From Lactococcus formosensis (GTDB taxonomy: Bacteria > Bacillota > Bacilli > Lactobacillales > Streptococcaceae), in assembly GCF_018403745.1 (NCBI RefSeq), contig NZ_BOVP01000004.1, positions 248,001 to 312,000 of the forward strand: a stretch of DNA of 64,000 bases, in the 5' to 3' direction. Positions 34,248 to 43,171 of the stretch are shown in pieces (position 1 is the first letter of the stretch; every line of letters starts with the position of its first letter). Below the pieces are notes generated by a model. The model was not told where the DNA came from. It did no database searches and was given only the letters and a program-made list of their open reading frames with translations. Position numbers and translations under genes: made by a program.

Positions 34248-36131
34248 TTATGCTGATGGCGTACTCTTAGTCGTTGATACAAGATTCCAAGTTATCGTAC
34301 TGCTAAAAGTCTCTCCTGCATTCAGATCGGCTAACGGATCTGGTTGTAAGAGCAACTGCCCTGTTAAATCAAAAGCTTCGCTGCTAACCGAATCCACAAT
34401 GTAATTGTCTGTATCATCATCTTTAAGACTTATCTCAAAGGGATAAGTCGACATTGTAAGTTGACTGTTAAATTTCAGTCTATGATTAGTGTTACTTTGA
34501 AAACGACTCATCTTTGCAGATAGTCGCCAACCGCCTTTTGCTCTACTATCTACAATTTCAAGATGGTCTTGTGCAGTGGGCTCTCTGTCTTCTGTTCCTT
34601 CATAGATATAACTGGCAGGCAATTGACCAAAATCAAAGTTAGGTACTTGCTGCAAAAGAAGCTTACCAGCCGCTTTATTAACCCAGAGTTGAGCCTTATT
34701 TGAAGAAATAGTAACTGTTTCTTTTTTACCCTCACCTGTATCAATAGTTGTTGAAAAAGTGACTTGAGCAGCAAAAGGTTTTCCATTTTCTGTCGCTTCT
34801 CGCGCAGTCTTCATAAAGGCGCTGTCTTGAGCAAAGGAAAGGACATGATCTGCATCATTGAGACTGGTCAGAGTGTTCACGGTACCTTTATAGTTTTTGA
34901 CGCCTTGGGCTTCTGAGAAAGATTTAGAAGTATTTCCCTCTATATATTTCCATTCATAACTCCATGATTCAGCGCTTTCCACCGATTTATTCAAATCAGC
35001 CAAGCCTTGTCCATCAAGCTCCCAACTCATACCACTATCTTCTGCAACGTTTTTAGCGGCTAAGCCACCGAGGTAAATTGTCTTATTATCTGTCGGTATT
35101 GTTCCATCATCATTTCTAATACCAGCAGACATCGTAAAAGGAATACCCGGTGATTGTACATCGGTATTTACTTCGTTCAGTTGATCCCCTGCATCAAATT
35201 CAACACTGCGTCCCTCTGTTTTGAGGAAATTAATTCCCTTTAAAGAACTGTTCCAAGTAATTTTACCTGTCGCATCACGTGGTGTTGTCACTGCTTTTGC
35301 CGAATAAGTAGCTTTTTCAAACACCACATTTGGAGTCGTAATGGAAATACCACTAGCAGCAACTGGCTTATCTTTCACCGTGACTTTAGCAAGTTCAGAA
35401 TAATAAGTAGCTGCAAAACCCAAGATTGGCACTTGATTTAGCTTTGTTTCCAACTGAAAATAATAATTTCCGGCCTTTAAGTTAGGTACAGAGATGTCAA
35501 TACTTTGCTTTGTTGAACCAAGTATCCCACTTCTGTCAGAAAATTCACCTATACTGCCTTTATTAAGCCAAGTACCATCCGCTTGTTCTTGCCAAGCATT
35601 CACTTTGACTTTAACCGTTCCCCAGGTATTCACCCATGATGTCGTCTTAATGCTCAAATCAGCCTTGGTTCCTTCAACAATATACTGCTCTTCTTGGGGC
35701 TGTGAAAGAATCCCTGTGCGTAGTGGAAAGAGTAAATAAAGGCCATTACGATCTGGTTCATGGGCATTTGGCAAATCCGTATAGCTTGCATCTGATGACA
35801 AGCTCGCAGTTGGAGATGCTTTTTCAGATTGAGGTTTATCTTCGATAGATTTTTCTTGCTCCGGTACTTCAGATGTTCTCGGTGCGTCATTTTCTATTGG
35901 GGCTGTCTCTTCAGATGTTTGATCCGTTGAGTTTTCAGGCTCAGTAGTTTGATTTGTATCCGTTGTCGATGTTTGAAGTTCTGACTCTTGTGGACTTGAG
36001 GTACTTTCCTTATCGTTCGTTATACTAGATGAAGGTTGTGTTTCCACATCACTGTCCAAAGCATAAACTGCAGAGCTTGCAGTATTCAGCAGGAGAAAGA
36101 GCAATATAAACCCTATATTTATTTTTTTCAT
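34248..36131 (-). CDS. Large WxL-domain surface protein (CscC-like)
   Basis: 627 residues: signal peptide (to about residue 25, VYALD), a Ser/Thr/Glu/Pro-rich low-complexity stretch (about 26-105), a central region of beta-type extracellular repeats, and a C-terminal WxL domain (about 485-627) with both motifs, GGWRLSA and ITWNLV. WxL domains bind peptidoglycan non-covalently, so the protein decorates the wall. It overlaps the small LPXTG gene by four bases. Together with the DUF916 protein and the other WxL protein it forms the cell-surface complex (Csc) gene set described for lactic acid bacteria. Confidence 0.88.
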   Translation of the reverse strand: MKKINIGFILLFLLLNTASSAVYALDSDVETQPSSSITNDKESTSSPQESELQTSTTDTNQTTEPENSTDQTSEETAPIENDAPRTSEVPEQEKSIEDKPQSEKASPTASLSSDASYTDLPNAHEPDRNGLYLLFPLRTGILSQPQEEQYIVEGTKADLSIKTTSWVNTWGTVKVKVNAWQEQADGTWLNKGSIGEFSDRSGILGSTKQSIDISVPNLKAGNYYFQLETKLNQVPILGFAATYYSELAKVTVKDKPVAASGISITTPNVVFEKATYSAKAVTTPRDATGKITWNSSLKGINFLKTEGRSVEFDAGDQLNEVNTDVQSPGIPFTMSAGIRNDDGTIPTDNKTIYLGGLAAKNVAEDSGMSWELDGQGLADLNKSVESAESWSYEWKYIEGNTSKSFSEAQGVKNYKGTVNTLTSLNDADHVLSFAQDSAFMKTAREATENGKPFAAQVTFSTTIDTGEGKKETVTISSNKAQLWVNKAAGKLLLQQVPNFDFGQLPASYIYEGTEDREPTAQDHLEIVDSRAKGGWRLSAKMSRFQSNTNHRLKFNSQLTMSTYPFEISLKDDDTDNYIVDSVSSEAFDLTGQLLLQPDPLADLNAGETFSSTITWNLVSTTKSTPSA

Positions 36132-36454
36132 TCAAGTTTTCCTTTCTCTACATACCTGCGAGCCAAGAAAAAGACAGCAACAAATAATATTATCATACAA
36201 CCAAACAAGATTAAAGAATATTCTTGAGTACTTCCTGTAGAAGGCAAGAGATCGTAATGCACCAACTGTCCATTTTGAGGAATTTCAGGTGGTAAAACTC
36301 CGGTATCTCTCACATCCTGATGCACAGTAAAACCAATCTTACTTTGCATCATATTAGCGCTCACTGGCTGGGTAAGGAAAAGATTCGCCAGACAAGATAA
36401 GCCTAAGAATGCTAAACTGACCTTTAGTTTTTCATTATTCATCTTCATTATCAT
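36128..36454 (-). CDS. Small LPXTG-anchored protein of the WxL cluster (CscD-like)
   Basis: About 108 residues: signal peptide ending near PVSANMM, a short exposed part, then an LPSTGS sortase motif, a membrane helix and an ARRYVEKGK tail. Small LPXTG proteins of this kind are the fourth component of Csc clusters and are thought to fix the complex covalently to the wall. The ATG at 36454 is chosen since AAAGGG lies eight bases upstream; several alternative starts lie within 20 bases. It overlaps the end of the DUF916 gene. Confidence 0.85.
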   Translation of the reverse strand: MIMKMNNEKLKVSLAFLGLSCLANLFLTQPVSANMMQSKIGFTVHQDVRDTGVLPPEIPQNGQLVHYDLLPSTGSTQEYSLILFGCMIILFVAVFFLARRYVEKGKLE

Positions 36455-37472
36455 CTGTATCACCCTTTCTTTTTCCTAACCCATAGGCCACGAGGAAAAT
36501 AATAATACTGATACCAACTACTGCAGCTATGATCCACCAAAGATTTGTATTTGATTTTTCTCCCTCTAGCAGCTTACTGTTGACAGTTTCTCTGTTTTTA
36601 CTGTCAACTCTAAAGTCACGTGCCATATCAAAACTTTTGTCTCCAGACTTCATCAGCATATGATAGGTATATTTTCCGGGTTTTAAAAGATGGTTGTTTG
36701 TATCTATTGCGTATTCAAATGAAGAATAGGGAGCCATCTCATATTTTTCTGATTGTGACTGATAAAGCTTGTCTGTTTTTCCTTTTTCAGTCACCCAAGC
36801 CTCTACTTTTATTTGTCCAAACATACTTGGAGCTTGGTTACTAACTTCACCTACAACTTTAGGCACCCCTGTATCCGACTTCATTTGTGCGTGAGTCAAC
36901 TCTAGTTTTGGCGTAATTTTTTTATTGAAATCTTCTGATATTATGACAGGAATTGTCATTGCAAAGGCATTACGAACACCTACACCTTTTGACTTTGCTG
37001 TTTCTTGCGGGACTTTGCGCACATAGATGCTACCCAAAACAGTACCTTCTATATTATCTTGAGGTAACTTAAGGTTAAAGGTAATATTCTTTGTCTGCCC
37101 AGCAGCAACTGTTACTTTTTGACTTTCCTTTTTGTCCTCAACTAAATCCTTGAGGAAAGGGCCTCCTGCCATCATTTTTTTGGAACTGGGAGTATAATCA
37201 ATATGCCCATTATTACTTGTCGTTGCTTGGACAATCTGAACATCAAAATCTTGGTTTTCATTTTCCGTCAAATTCTGAACAGCTACAGTTAATGGATAAC
37301 TTTCATTTTTTTCACCCTTGATTGAGAAATAACCTGCAGTTGGATCCGTTTGACCCTTTCCAAGTACCGGAGTGACAGTAAAACCTGCGCCCTCTTCCGC
37401 ATGTGCATTCACAGGTAAAAATAAGGTGAATAGCAGTATGGCGAAGCAGCCCAATCCTTTTATAAATTTCAT
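36435..37472 (-). CDS. DUF916/DUF3324 WxL-interacting membrane protein (CscA-like)
   Basis: About 345 residues: signal peptide (to about residue 25, NAHAEE), an N-terminal DUF916 domain now called the WxL-interacting peptidoglycan-binding domain (FTVTPVLGKGQTDPTAGYF...), a DUF3324 domain (about 150-300), then a C-terminal membrane helix (WWIIAAVVGISIIIFLVAYG) and a charged cytosolic tail. It anchors WxL proteins at the cell surface. ATG at 37472 follows GGAGG by nine bases. Second gene of the operon. Confidence 0.9.
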   Translation of the reverse strand: MKFIKGLGCFAILLFTLFLPVNAHAEEGAGFTVTPVLGKGQTDPTAGYFSIKGEKNESYPLTVAVQNLTENENQDFDVQIVQATTSNNGHIDYTPSSKKMMAGGPFLKDLVEDKKESQKVTVAAGQTKNITFNLKLPQDNIEGTVLGSIYVRKVPQETAKSKGVGVRNAFAMTIPVIISEDFNKKITPKLELTHAQMKSDTGVPKVVGEVSNQAPSMFGQIKVEAWVTEKGKTDKLYQSQSEKYEMAPYSSFEYAIDTNNHLLKPGKYTYHMLMKSGDKSFDMARDFRVDSKNRETVNSKLLEGEKSNTNLWWIIAAVVGISIIIFLVAYGLGKRKGDTDDNEDE

Positions 37473-37489
37473 GCTTTTCAACCTCCACT

Positions 37490-37540
37490 AAAAAATAAAA
37501 GCAAGAACCGACAAATCTTAAGTTTTGCCCGTACTTGCTT
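37490..37540 (-). terminator. Partial terminator after the first WxL gene
   Basis: AAGCAAG/CTTGCTT arms enclose a 28-base loop, followed by TTTATTTTTT on the minus strand. It would let the first WxL protein be made in excess of the rest of the operon. Confidence 0.5.
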
Positions 37541-37569
37541 ATACATTTTCATTTATCCGACAACAAAGA

Positions 37570-38181
37570 TTATGCAGTTGGAGCGACGGGTTGTGAAGAA
37601 CTCAAGTTCCAGTTGATTGTTGTTTCAAAAGCATCATCAGCTGCCAAGTTCGCCTTTGGATTTGCGCCCAAAGTTAATTTAGCATTTTCTGCAGAAATAA
37701 GAAATTCATCTTTACCATGTGAACCATTACCTTTTGCAAGTTCTACAGGGCTCTTGTCATCTTTAATAACACCTGTAAAATCTTCTCCTAAAGTACCGAC
37801 CGCTGAAAGGTCTAATGCTGCACCTTCCAACGAAGTTTTAGAATTTGTAAATTTATCCATGTTAGCTGTCAATGTCCAGTCTGATGTACCCAAACGTGTA
37901 TCACTAACTAAAACTTTTCCTTCAGCTTGAGCAGCTTTTCCAGTGAAACCTGAGTAAATTGAGCTGGCTTCAAGAACACCATAGTTGAAACTTGGTACTT
38001 CTTTCAATGTCAACGTGCCGTTATCTGGATCTGTTGGATCTACTGGATCTTTGGCGGTAATCGTGAAGTTAGCAGTAGAATCTTTTGCTTCTGCTTCATC
38101 CGCGAATCCTGTAGTAGCTGAAACCATCGTCATGCTAGCCAAGATTCCAATACCCATCGTTGCTAAGAATGCTTTTTTCAT
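37570..38181 (-). CDS. WxL-domain surface protein (CscB-like)
   Basis: About 203 residues: signal peptide ending near GFADEAEA, then essentially one WxL domain with motifs SDWTLTA and INWNLSSSQ near the C-terminus. It binds peptidoglycan non-covalently. First gene of the WxL operon, with GAGGAG upstream of the ATG at 38181. The following hairpin suggests it is the most highly expressed member. Confidence 0.9.
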   Translation of the reverse strand: MKKAFLATMGIGILASMTMVSATTGFADEAEAKDSTANFTITAKDPVDPTDPDNGTLTLKEVPSFNYGVLEASSIYSGFTGKAAQAEGKVLVSDTRLGTSDWTLTANMDKFTNSKTSLEGAALDLSAVGTLGEDFTGVIKDDKSPVELAKGNGSHGKDEFLISAENAKLTLGANPKANLAADDAFETTINWNLSSSQPVAPTA

Positions 38182-38348
38182 AATAAACATCTCCTCTATA
38201 AATTTTTATAAGATTATGTGAATCCACCTTGAATAAACTCACTCTTTTATTTTATAATTTATCTCGCAACATAATTATATTTATTTGTGGGAATTTTCCT
38301 CAGCTCAAGATAAACTTTACGATTTATTTCACATGAAGATTTTAACAA

Positions 38349-38377
38349 CAAAAAAACTACCCTTTAAGGTAGTTTTT
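38349..38377 (-). terminator. Terminator of the acetolactate decarboxylase gene
   Basis: AAAACTACC/GGTAGTTTT stem followed by seven T on the minus strand, nine bases after the stop codon. Confidence 0.85.
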
Positions 38378-38385
38378 ATCTCTTA

Positions 38386-39066
38386 TTACTCAAAGCGCAT
38401 AGCTTTGAAATTTTCATTTTCTTGAGGAAATTCCTGTTTCATTTCCCCCACTTGACCAACTTCAATGGTAATTTGTCCAGATAAAAATTCAGTCAAGTGA
38501 CCGCCAAAAGTCTTGTCGTCACTTAAAAAGTGTAGATGAGCACCATCACCATACAGATCTTCTAAAAATTTAGGCGACCATATACCAACAATCGTTCCCG
38601 AAATGTTTTTTTCGGTAAAATGAGGCTGTTCAGCCAGTATTTCCAAATAATTTTTCGTATTCTTTGCAGGTTTAGAACTAATTTCTACTGAATCAAAGTG
38701 TCCAGTCATTTTTAAACTGTAAGCCGTGTTCCGTGTCGGAAATTTCTCTGTCAGGTCATGCAAGGCTTGCATCGTCAGACCATTAACTTTATAAGTCGCA
38801 AAAGGTTGGTGATCAATCACCGCAACATAAGGTAAAGTCTCATCTGGCTTAACTACGCGTACCTGATTTTCAGAATTTCCGTGATAGGCAGTGCCATCAA
38901 GAATAATAACTTCTCCATCAGCACCATCTAAGGTACCAATACCAATTTGTCCATATTTTAAAGCTTCTCCAGCAGTTATGGTTCCTTCGTAAAACCCACC
39001 ATACAGAGTGTTAAAAGAACCATGCTGAAAAATTGCACTCATTTTATTTATAAAACTTTTAACCAT
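38386..39066 (-). CDS. Alpha-acetolactate decarboxylase
   Basis: Converts alpha-acetolactate to acetoin, draining excess pyruvate. 226 residues, near the usual 235. Family blocks are LYGGFYEGTITAGEALKYG, IGTLDGADGEVIILDG and the zinc-ligand region GAHLHFLSDDKTFGGHL. Lactococci often have two such genes (aldB, aldC); which one this is cannot be decided here. The ATG at 39066 lies six bases after TGCTATAAT with no ribosome site, so the mRNA is probably leaderless. It follows the sugar-acid operon but is separated from it by a terminator. Confidence 0.9.
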   Translation of the reverse strand: MVKSFINKMSAIFQHGSFNTLYGGFYEGTITAGEALKYGQIGIGTLDGADGEVIILDGTAYHGNSENQVRVVKPDETLPYVAVIDHQPFATYKVNGLTMQALHDLTEKFPTRNTAYSLKMTGHFDSVEISSKPAKNTKNYLEILAEQPHFTEKNISGTIVGIWSPKFLEDLYGDGAHLHFLSDDKTFGGHLTEFLSGQITIEVGQVGEMKQEFPQENENFKAMRFE

Positions 39067-39072
39067 GCAACA

Positions 39073-39081
39073 ATTATAGCA
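39073..39081 (-). promoter_or_regulatory. Extended -10 promoter giving a leaderless acetolactate decarboxylase mRNA
   Basis: TGCTATAAT ends six bases before the ATG at 39066. Confidence 0.65.
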
Positions 39082-39159
39082 TATGACATAAATAAACGCT
39101 AAAATTAAGCTCTTAATATTTCGACAAATAACACTCTTTTGAATTTTTATTGTTCCTAC

Positions 39160-39190
39160 TTAAAAAGCCTCTATCCTATGACTGAGGCTT
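39160..39190 (-). terminator. Terminator of the sugar-acid operon
   Basis: AAGCCTC/GAGGCTT stem followed by T-runs on the minus strand, eight bases after the aldolase stop. Confidence 0.8.
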
Positions 39191-39197
39191 GACTTTC

Positions 39198-39941
39198 TTA
39201 TTTATTCAAAATGGCTTTCATCATCACAAAAAGGCTCTTTACATCTTCCACTCTTGTGTTTCCTGTTTTTTTATCAATGATTGAAGAATAGACATGAGGA
39301 ATGATTTTTTCAACGCCGGCATCAACTGCAATTGTTACAATTTCTTCAAAATTTTCTAAATCAATACCACCTGTTGGTTCCAAATAAAAATCATATTTTG
39401 CACAGGCTTCTGCTACTGCTTTATACTCTTCAATATGGTTAAGGCCTTTCATATTAAAGTATTTAATAGAACTTCCACCCATATCCTTCAATAAAGCAAT
39501 CGCTGTTTCGATAGGCACAATACCTGCGGCACTTTGAGAAGATAGTGGCCCCGTTGCAATATTCACCATACCTACTGTTCCTGTCGGTGATACTAAACCA
39601 TTGATAACCGTTTCATCTTGCCCTAACAATGCGCGACTCGTGCCAACACCGGTAAATACTTGATTGACGTGCTGCGGTTGTAATACTTTTGACAAACGAG
39701 AAACCATTGCCGATTGGTTGGGATCACCAGCGCCCAAGCCAACTGATAGCGCATTATTTGTTGCTGCAGCATAGCGTTTCATATCGTTGATAGCCGCCTC
39801 GTCTGTATCATAATTTTTTGACAGTACACCCAAGACAATGTGTCCTTCTGCAGCTTCATAACATTCTATTGCATTGTCCACTGAGTGGGCAAGTACATTT
39901 AAGCATAAACGGTTTTCTAGATAATTCATTGTTTTGTTCAT
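39198..39941 (-). CDS. KDPG aldolase, DgaF family
   Basis: About 247 residues, matching the DgaF-type 2-dehydro-3-deoxy-6-phosphogluconate aldolases (LCLNVLAHSVDNAIECYEAAEGH, LSVGLGAGDPNQ, YFLEPTGGIDLENF). It splits KDPG to pyruvate and glyceraldehyde 3-phosphate. The probable Schiff-base lysine is in SSIKYFNMKG. Last gene of the operon, with AGGAGG upstream of the ATG at 39941. Together with the upstream kinase and ammonia lyase it completes a route from a 2-amino-2-deoxy sugar acid to central metabolism. Confidence 0.85.
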   Translation of the reverse strand: MNKTMNYLENRLCLNVLAHSVDNAIECYEAAEGHIVLGVLSKNYDTDEAAINDMKRYAAATNNALSVGLGAGDPNQSAMVSRLSKVLQPQHVNQVFTGVGTSRALLGQDETVINGLVSPTGTVGMVNIATGPLSSQSAAGIVPIETAIALLKDMGGSSIKYFNMKGLNHIEEYKAVAEACAKYDFYLEPTGGIDLENFEEIVTIAVDAGVEKIIPHVYSSIIDKKTGNTRVEDVKSLFVMMKAILNK

Positions 39942-39957
39942 TTTCGACCTCCTCTTC

Positions 39958-40956
39958 TTATCGTATAATATCGATATTTTCATCCATCAATTTTGCCTGA
40001 ATAAGCTCTCGACTTATGATGGGACTGTCTCCATACGTTGTATATGAAAGTTGTGCGTTAACACTTGCAAATTCAACTGTTTCCTGTAACGTCCAATCTT
40101 CAATTAAACCCATAAGTATTCCTGCAGCAAATGCATCGCCTGTACCAATACGATCAAAAGAAATAATTTCACGTTTCTGAGAGTAGACAATATCGGATTG
40201 ACTTGCAAGAAAGCCTTGGAGTATTTTACGATTTCCCTCGTTCACTTTGGTTGTTCCTCCAAAAAATGAAACGTGGTATTCTCTCATAAATTTACGATAA
40301 AGCACTTCAACTTGTTCTTCATCCGAATGTTCTATTTTTAAAAGTAGAAGTAAATCCTTTTCACTTCCGAAAACAACATTGCTATAATGTAACATCTTTT
40401 TATAACTATCTATTAAAATGTCATGTTCATCAGCTTTTACAAGACTCATCCGATAATTAAAATCAAAACAAATCATAATTTTTAGTTCTTGAGCAATCCT
40501 TGCTAAATTTAATGCATTTTCTCGTGATTGTTTCGATGTTGAGAGGGATATTCCACAAATATGTAAAAGTTCAATATCTTTAAGAGCCGTTTTTATTGCT
40601 TCATCTGATAGTTTAACTTGACAAAATGCACTTTGACTGCGGTCCATATAGGTTACTTCACTGGGACGATTACCATAGCCCATCTCTAAAAAATAGCTTC
40701 CTATATGTTGCCCCTCAATCAAAATTCTTTCATCAGAAACACCTAATTTTCGAACAAAACTTCGAGCAGTTCGTCCGACAGTATTGGCTGGAAGCACTGT
40801 GAGCAAATGAGTTTTCACGCCATTATGGGCCAAACTTGATAATATATTTAAACCTGTACCGCTAAAGGACATCTCTAAGGATTCTGTCTGTTCTAGCATT
40901 TTATAGTTTGGTACTGCAAGACGCATCATCACTTCTCCAAATGCTAAAACATTCAT
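39958..40956 (-). CDS. PfkB-family sugar-acid kinase, probably 2-keto-3-deoxygluconate kinase
   Basis: 332 residues with the ribokinase/PfkB fold. The N-terminus is VLAFGEVMMRLAVPNY, a substrate-binding block is SFSGTGLNILSSLAHNG, and the catalytic Asp is in DRIGTGDAFAAGILMG. In KdgK enzymes this reaction makes KDPG from KDG. Its start overlaps the ammonia-lyase stop by four bases, and the aldolase follows at once, so KDG kinase is the most economical assignment. Its presence implies that the product of the lyase arrives unphosphorylated, unlike in the Salmonella dga pathway. Confidence 0.8.
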   Translation of the reverse strand: MNVLAFGEVMMRLAVPNYKMLEQTESLEMSFSGTGLNILSSLAHNGVKTHLLTVLPANTVGRTARSFVRKLGVSDERILIEGQHIGSYFLEMGYGNRPSEVTYMDRSQSAFCQVKLSDEAIKTALKDIELLHICGISLSTSKQSRENALNLARIAQELKIMICFDFNYRMSLVKADEHDILIDSYKKMLHYSNVVFGSEKDLLLLLKIEHSDEEQVEVLYRKFMREYHVSFFGGTTKVNEGNRKILQGFLASQSDIVYSQKREIISFDRIGTGDAFAAGILMGLIEDWTLQETVEFASVNAQLSYTTYGDSPIISRELIQAKLMDENIDIIR

Positions 40957-42056
40957 ACAATGGCCTCCATTACCTCTTTTAATTTACGCTCAATATCCAA
41001 CATTTCTTCTTGGTTCACGGCACGAATATCAAATTCTATGATTCCATTATTGGCTTGATATTCTCTTGTATAAATAGCTAGTCTACCTTGTTTTAACTTT
41101 TGGATGACTTCTACTGCTGTTGTTTGATCACTTGTCACTTTAACACGCGCCCGATAGATTTCTCTGCCTGCCGCATCTGGAACTATACTTGCCTCAAGTC
41201 CTTTGATTTCATTAATTTTATCGACAAAAGGATGGAGACGATGGAGCATACTTTCTTTTGATTCGTTGCCATTTGCTAAATATAATTCTAATGCCGCAAC
41301 TAAACCGACAATGTTTTCTTTCCCTATTTTCATTGCTCGGCCAAGCCCTTTGTTTTGCTTTTGAATCCAAGGAATATAGGGATTTCGTCCAATAACCATC
41401 GCGCTTGTTGGTGCTTCAATTGCTTTTGCACCACTGTATATAACCAAATCTGCACCTTGCTGATAATAAGTCTGCAAATCTTCTTCTGCTGCCGCATCAA
41501 CAATCAAGGGCAAATTGTACTTAAGCGCCACTTCTTGCATTTCCTTAACGCTCAACATACTTTTTTGGACAGTATGGTGACTTTTTATATAAAGAAGTGC
41601 TGCAGTATTTTCTGTAATTTCCATTTCAACTTGCGTTTGTGAGCATTCGTTTGCCCAACCTGCTTCTACAAGTTTACCACCCCCAACTTGTATCATCACT
41701 TCTACACCAGTTCCATAATTAACATTATGTCCCTTAGGCATAACAATTTCACGTTTTTGGATTTTGGAGCTATAGGGATTGTAAATATTATATTCTTGTC
41801 CCTGTCCAATAATTGCTGCTATACTTAAAGCAATTCCAGAGCTTGCACTAGAGACAACAGTTGCATTTTCAACAGATAAAAGCTTGGCAATATACTGGCC
41901 ACTTTTTTCAACTAATGCTTGCATTTCAAAAAAAGATTGCCCCGCTTCCTTTTGTGCTTGAGCAACAGCATCACTCACTTTTGATACACCAAGAATCGTC
42001 ATTTTCCCGCTCGCATTAATTACTCTTTTTAAATCAAATTTTTCGTAACTATTCAT
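40953..42056 (-). CDS. DgaE-family PLP-dependent ammonia lyase
   Basis: 367 residues of the SelA-like/DgaE family of fold-type I PLP enzymes. The PLP lysine is in VIYSGAKAIEAPTSA, with the pyridine-N aspartate in PLIVDAAAEED. Salmonella DgaE eliminates ammonia from D-glucosaminate 6-phosphate, giving KDGP. By context this protein deaminates a 2-amino-2-deoxy aldonate to a 2-keto-3-deoxy acid. It overlaps the kinase gene by four bases. Confidence 0.82.
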   Translation of the reverse strand: MNSYEKFDLKRVINASGKMTILGVSKVSDAVAQAQKEAGQSFFEMQALVEKSGQYIAKLLSVENATVVSSASSGIALSIAAIIGQGQEYNIYNPYSSKIQKREIVMPKGHNVNYGTGVEVMIQVGGGKLVEAGWANECSQTQVEMEITENTAALLYIKSHHTVQKSMLSVKEMQEVALKYNLPLIVDAAAEEDLQTYYQQGADLVIYSGAKAIEAPTSAMVIGRNPYIPWIQKQNKGLGRAMKIGKENIVGLVAALELYLANGNESKESMLHRLHPFVDKINEIKGLEASIVPDAAGREIYRARVKVTSDQTTAVEVIQKLKQGRLAIYTREYQANNGIIEFDIRAVNQEEMLDIERKLKEVMEAIV

Positions 42057-42071
42057 CTCTCTTTTTTCCTT

Positions 42072-43169
42072 CTAAATATCGAACTTTTCCCCTTTAATAA
42101 AGGCCATTCTCGGTATAATTTTTTGATGTGATTGTTCTTTATTCCCATTAGAATCCATCAAATATTTCTCACTTTTTATAAGCTCAAAAAAAGTTAAATC
42201 TGCATCAAAATCTTCTTTGAGTTGCCCTTTATTCTTAATTTTTAAAGCATCAGCTGGAGCTTCTGTCACTCGAAAAAGCACCTCGTCTAATGAATATCCA
42301 ATTGCCAACAATTTTTCCATCGTTATAGCTAAGCTATACACAGGACCATTTTTACGATTTCGTAAATAGATATCTGTACTTATCGAGTCTGCAATAATAT
42401 TTTCTTTTTTTGCCCGTCTTGCAACTTCAAAGTTGAAACTATCTGTGCCGTGACCTATATCAAAATGAATACCGTTCTTATATGCTTTTTTTGCAAAAGG
42501 CTTGATGTTTCCAGTTTGATCGAGTATTCCATTATCTTTTCCATTAAAACAGTGAGTCACAATATCTCCTGTTTCTAAATAAGAAAACAGTTCTTCCAAA
42601 TCCACTGGTGCTGTCCCAATATGAACCATTAGTGGCAAATTTACTTTACGTTGTAATTCTTTTGCAAGTAATAAAGGTTTTACACCATTTTCACCAATAA
42701 CTGTTTTACTCATACGAGCTTTTAAACCAATGATAAATTCAGGGAGTTCCTGGAGGCGCTCCATATTTTTCTCAATATTTACTTTCGATAAATCAGCCAG
42801 TTCATTTTGTTTTATGATGCCGTCTTTGGAGATATTCATTAAAGCATAAACATTTGTTTTTGCTTTTTGTGCCAGCTGGTAGAAATCTTTAATGTTATTT
42901 TCGCCTGTAGAGCCCGCATCAACAATAGTGGTAACGCCACTATTTATTCCAACCTCATCAGGATAGTCATAATACAAGGTCATTTTTTCAAAACAATGCA
43001 CATGAGCATCTATCCATCCTGCAGAAACATACAGGCCTTGAACATCAATTTCTTCTCTCGCTTTTTCTGTAATTTTTTCAGAAATTTTGCTGATTTTTCC
43101 GTTTGTTATACCTATTCCAATGGTTTCTTCGTGAATTGTTTTTGCATTTTTGATCAATGTATCGTACAT
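42072..43169 (-). CDS. Amidohydrolase/deacetylase-family metallohydrolase
   Basis: About 365 residues with the amidohydrolase TIM-barrel. Metal-binding residues are in GWIDAHVHCFE, the bridging lysine is probably in FIIGLKARMSK, and further metal histidines are in LPLMVHIGTAP and IVTHCFNGKDN. The catalytic Asp is likely in SISTDIYLRN. Related proteins adjoin dgaE/dgaF genes in several Firmicutes and Proteobacteria, and some hydrolyse N-acetyl or acetyl-ester groups. By context it may deacetylate a 2-acetamido aldonate before DgaE; a lactonase role is the main alternative. The ATG at 43169 is seven bases from AGAGG. Confidence 0.8.
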   Translation of the reverse strand: MYDTLIKNAKTIHEETIGIGITNGKISKISEKITEKAREEIDVQGLYVSAGWIDAHVHCFEKMTLYYDYPDEVGINSGVTTIVDAGSTGENNIKDFYQLAQKAKTNVYALMNISKDGIIKQNELADLSKVNIEKNMERLQELPEFIIGLKARMSKTVIGENGVKPLLLAKELQRKVNLPLMVHIGTAPVDLEELFSYLETGDIVTHCFNGKDNGILDQTGNIKPFAKKAYKNGIHFDIGHGTDSFNFEVARRAKKENIIADSISTDIYLRNRKNGPVYSLAITMEKLLAIGYSLDEVLFRVTEAPADALKIKNKGQLKEDFDADLTFFELIKSEKYLMDSNGNKEQSHQKIIPRMAFIKGEKFDI

Positions 43170-43171
43170 TT

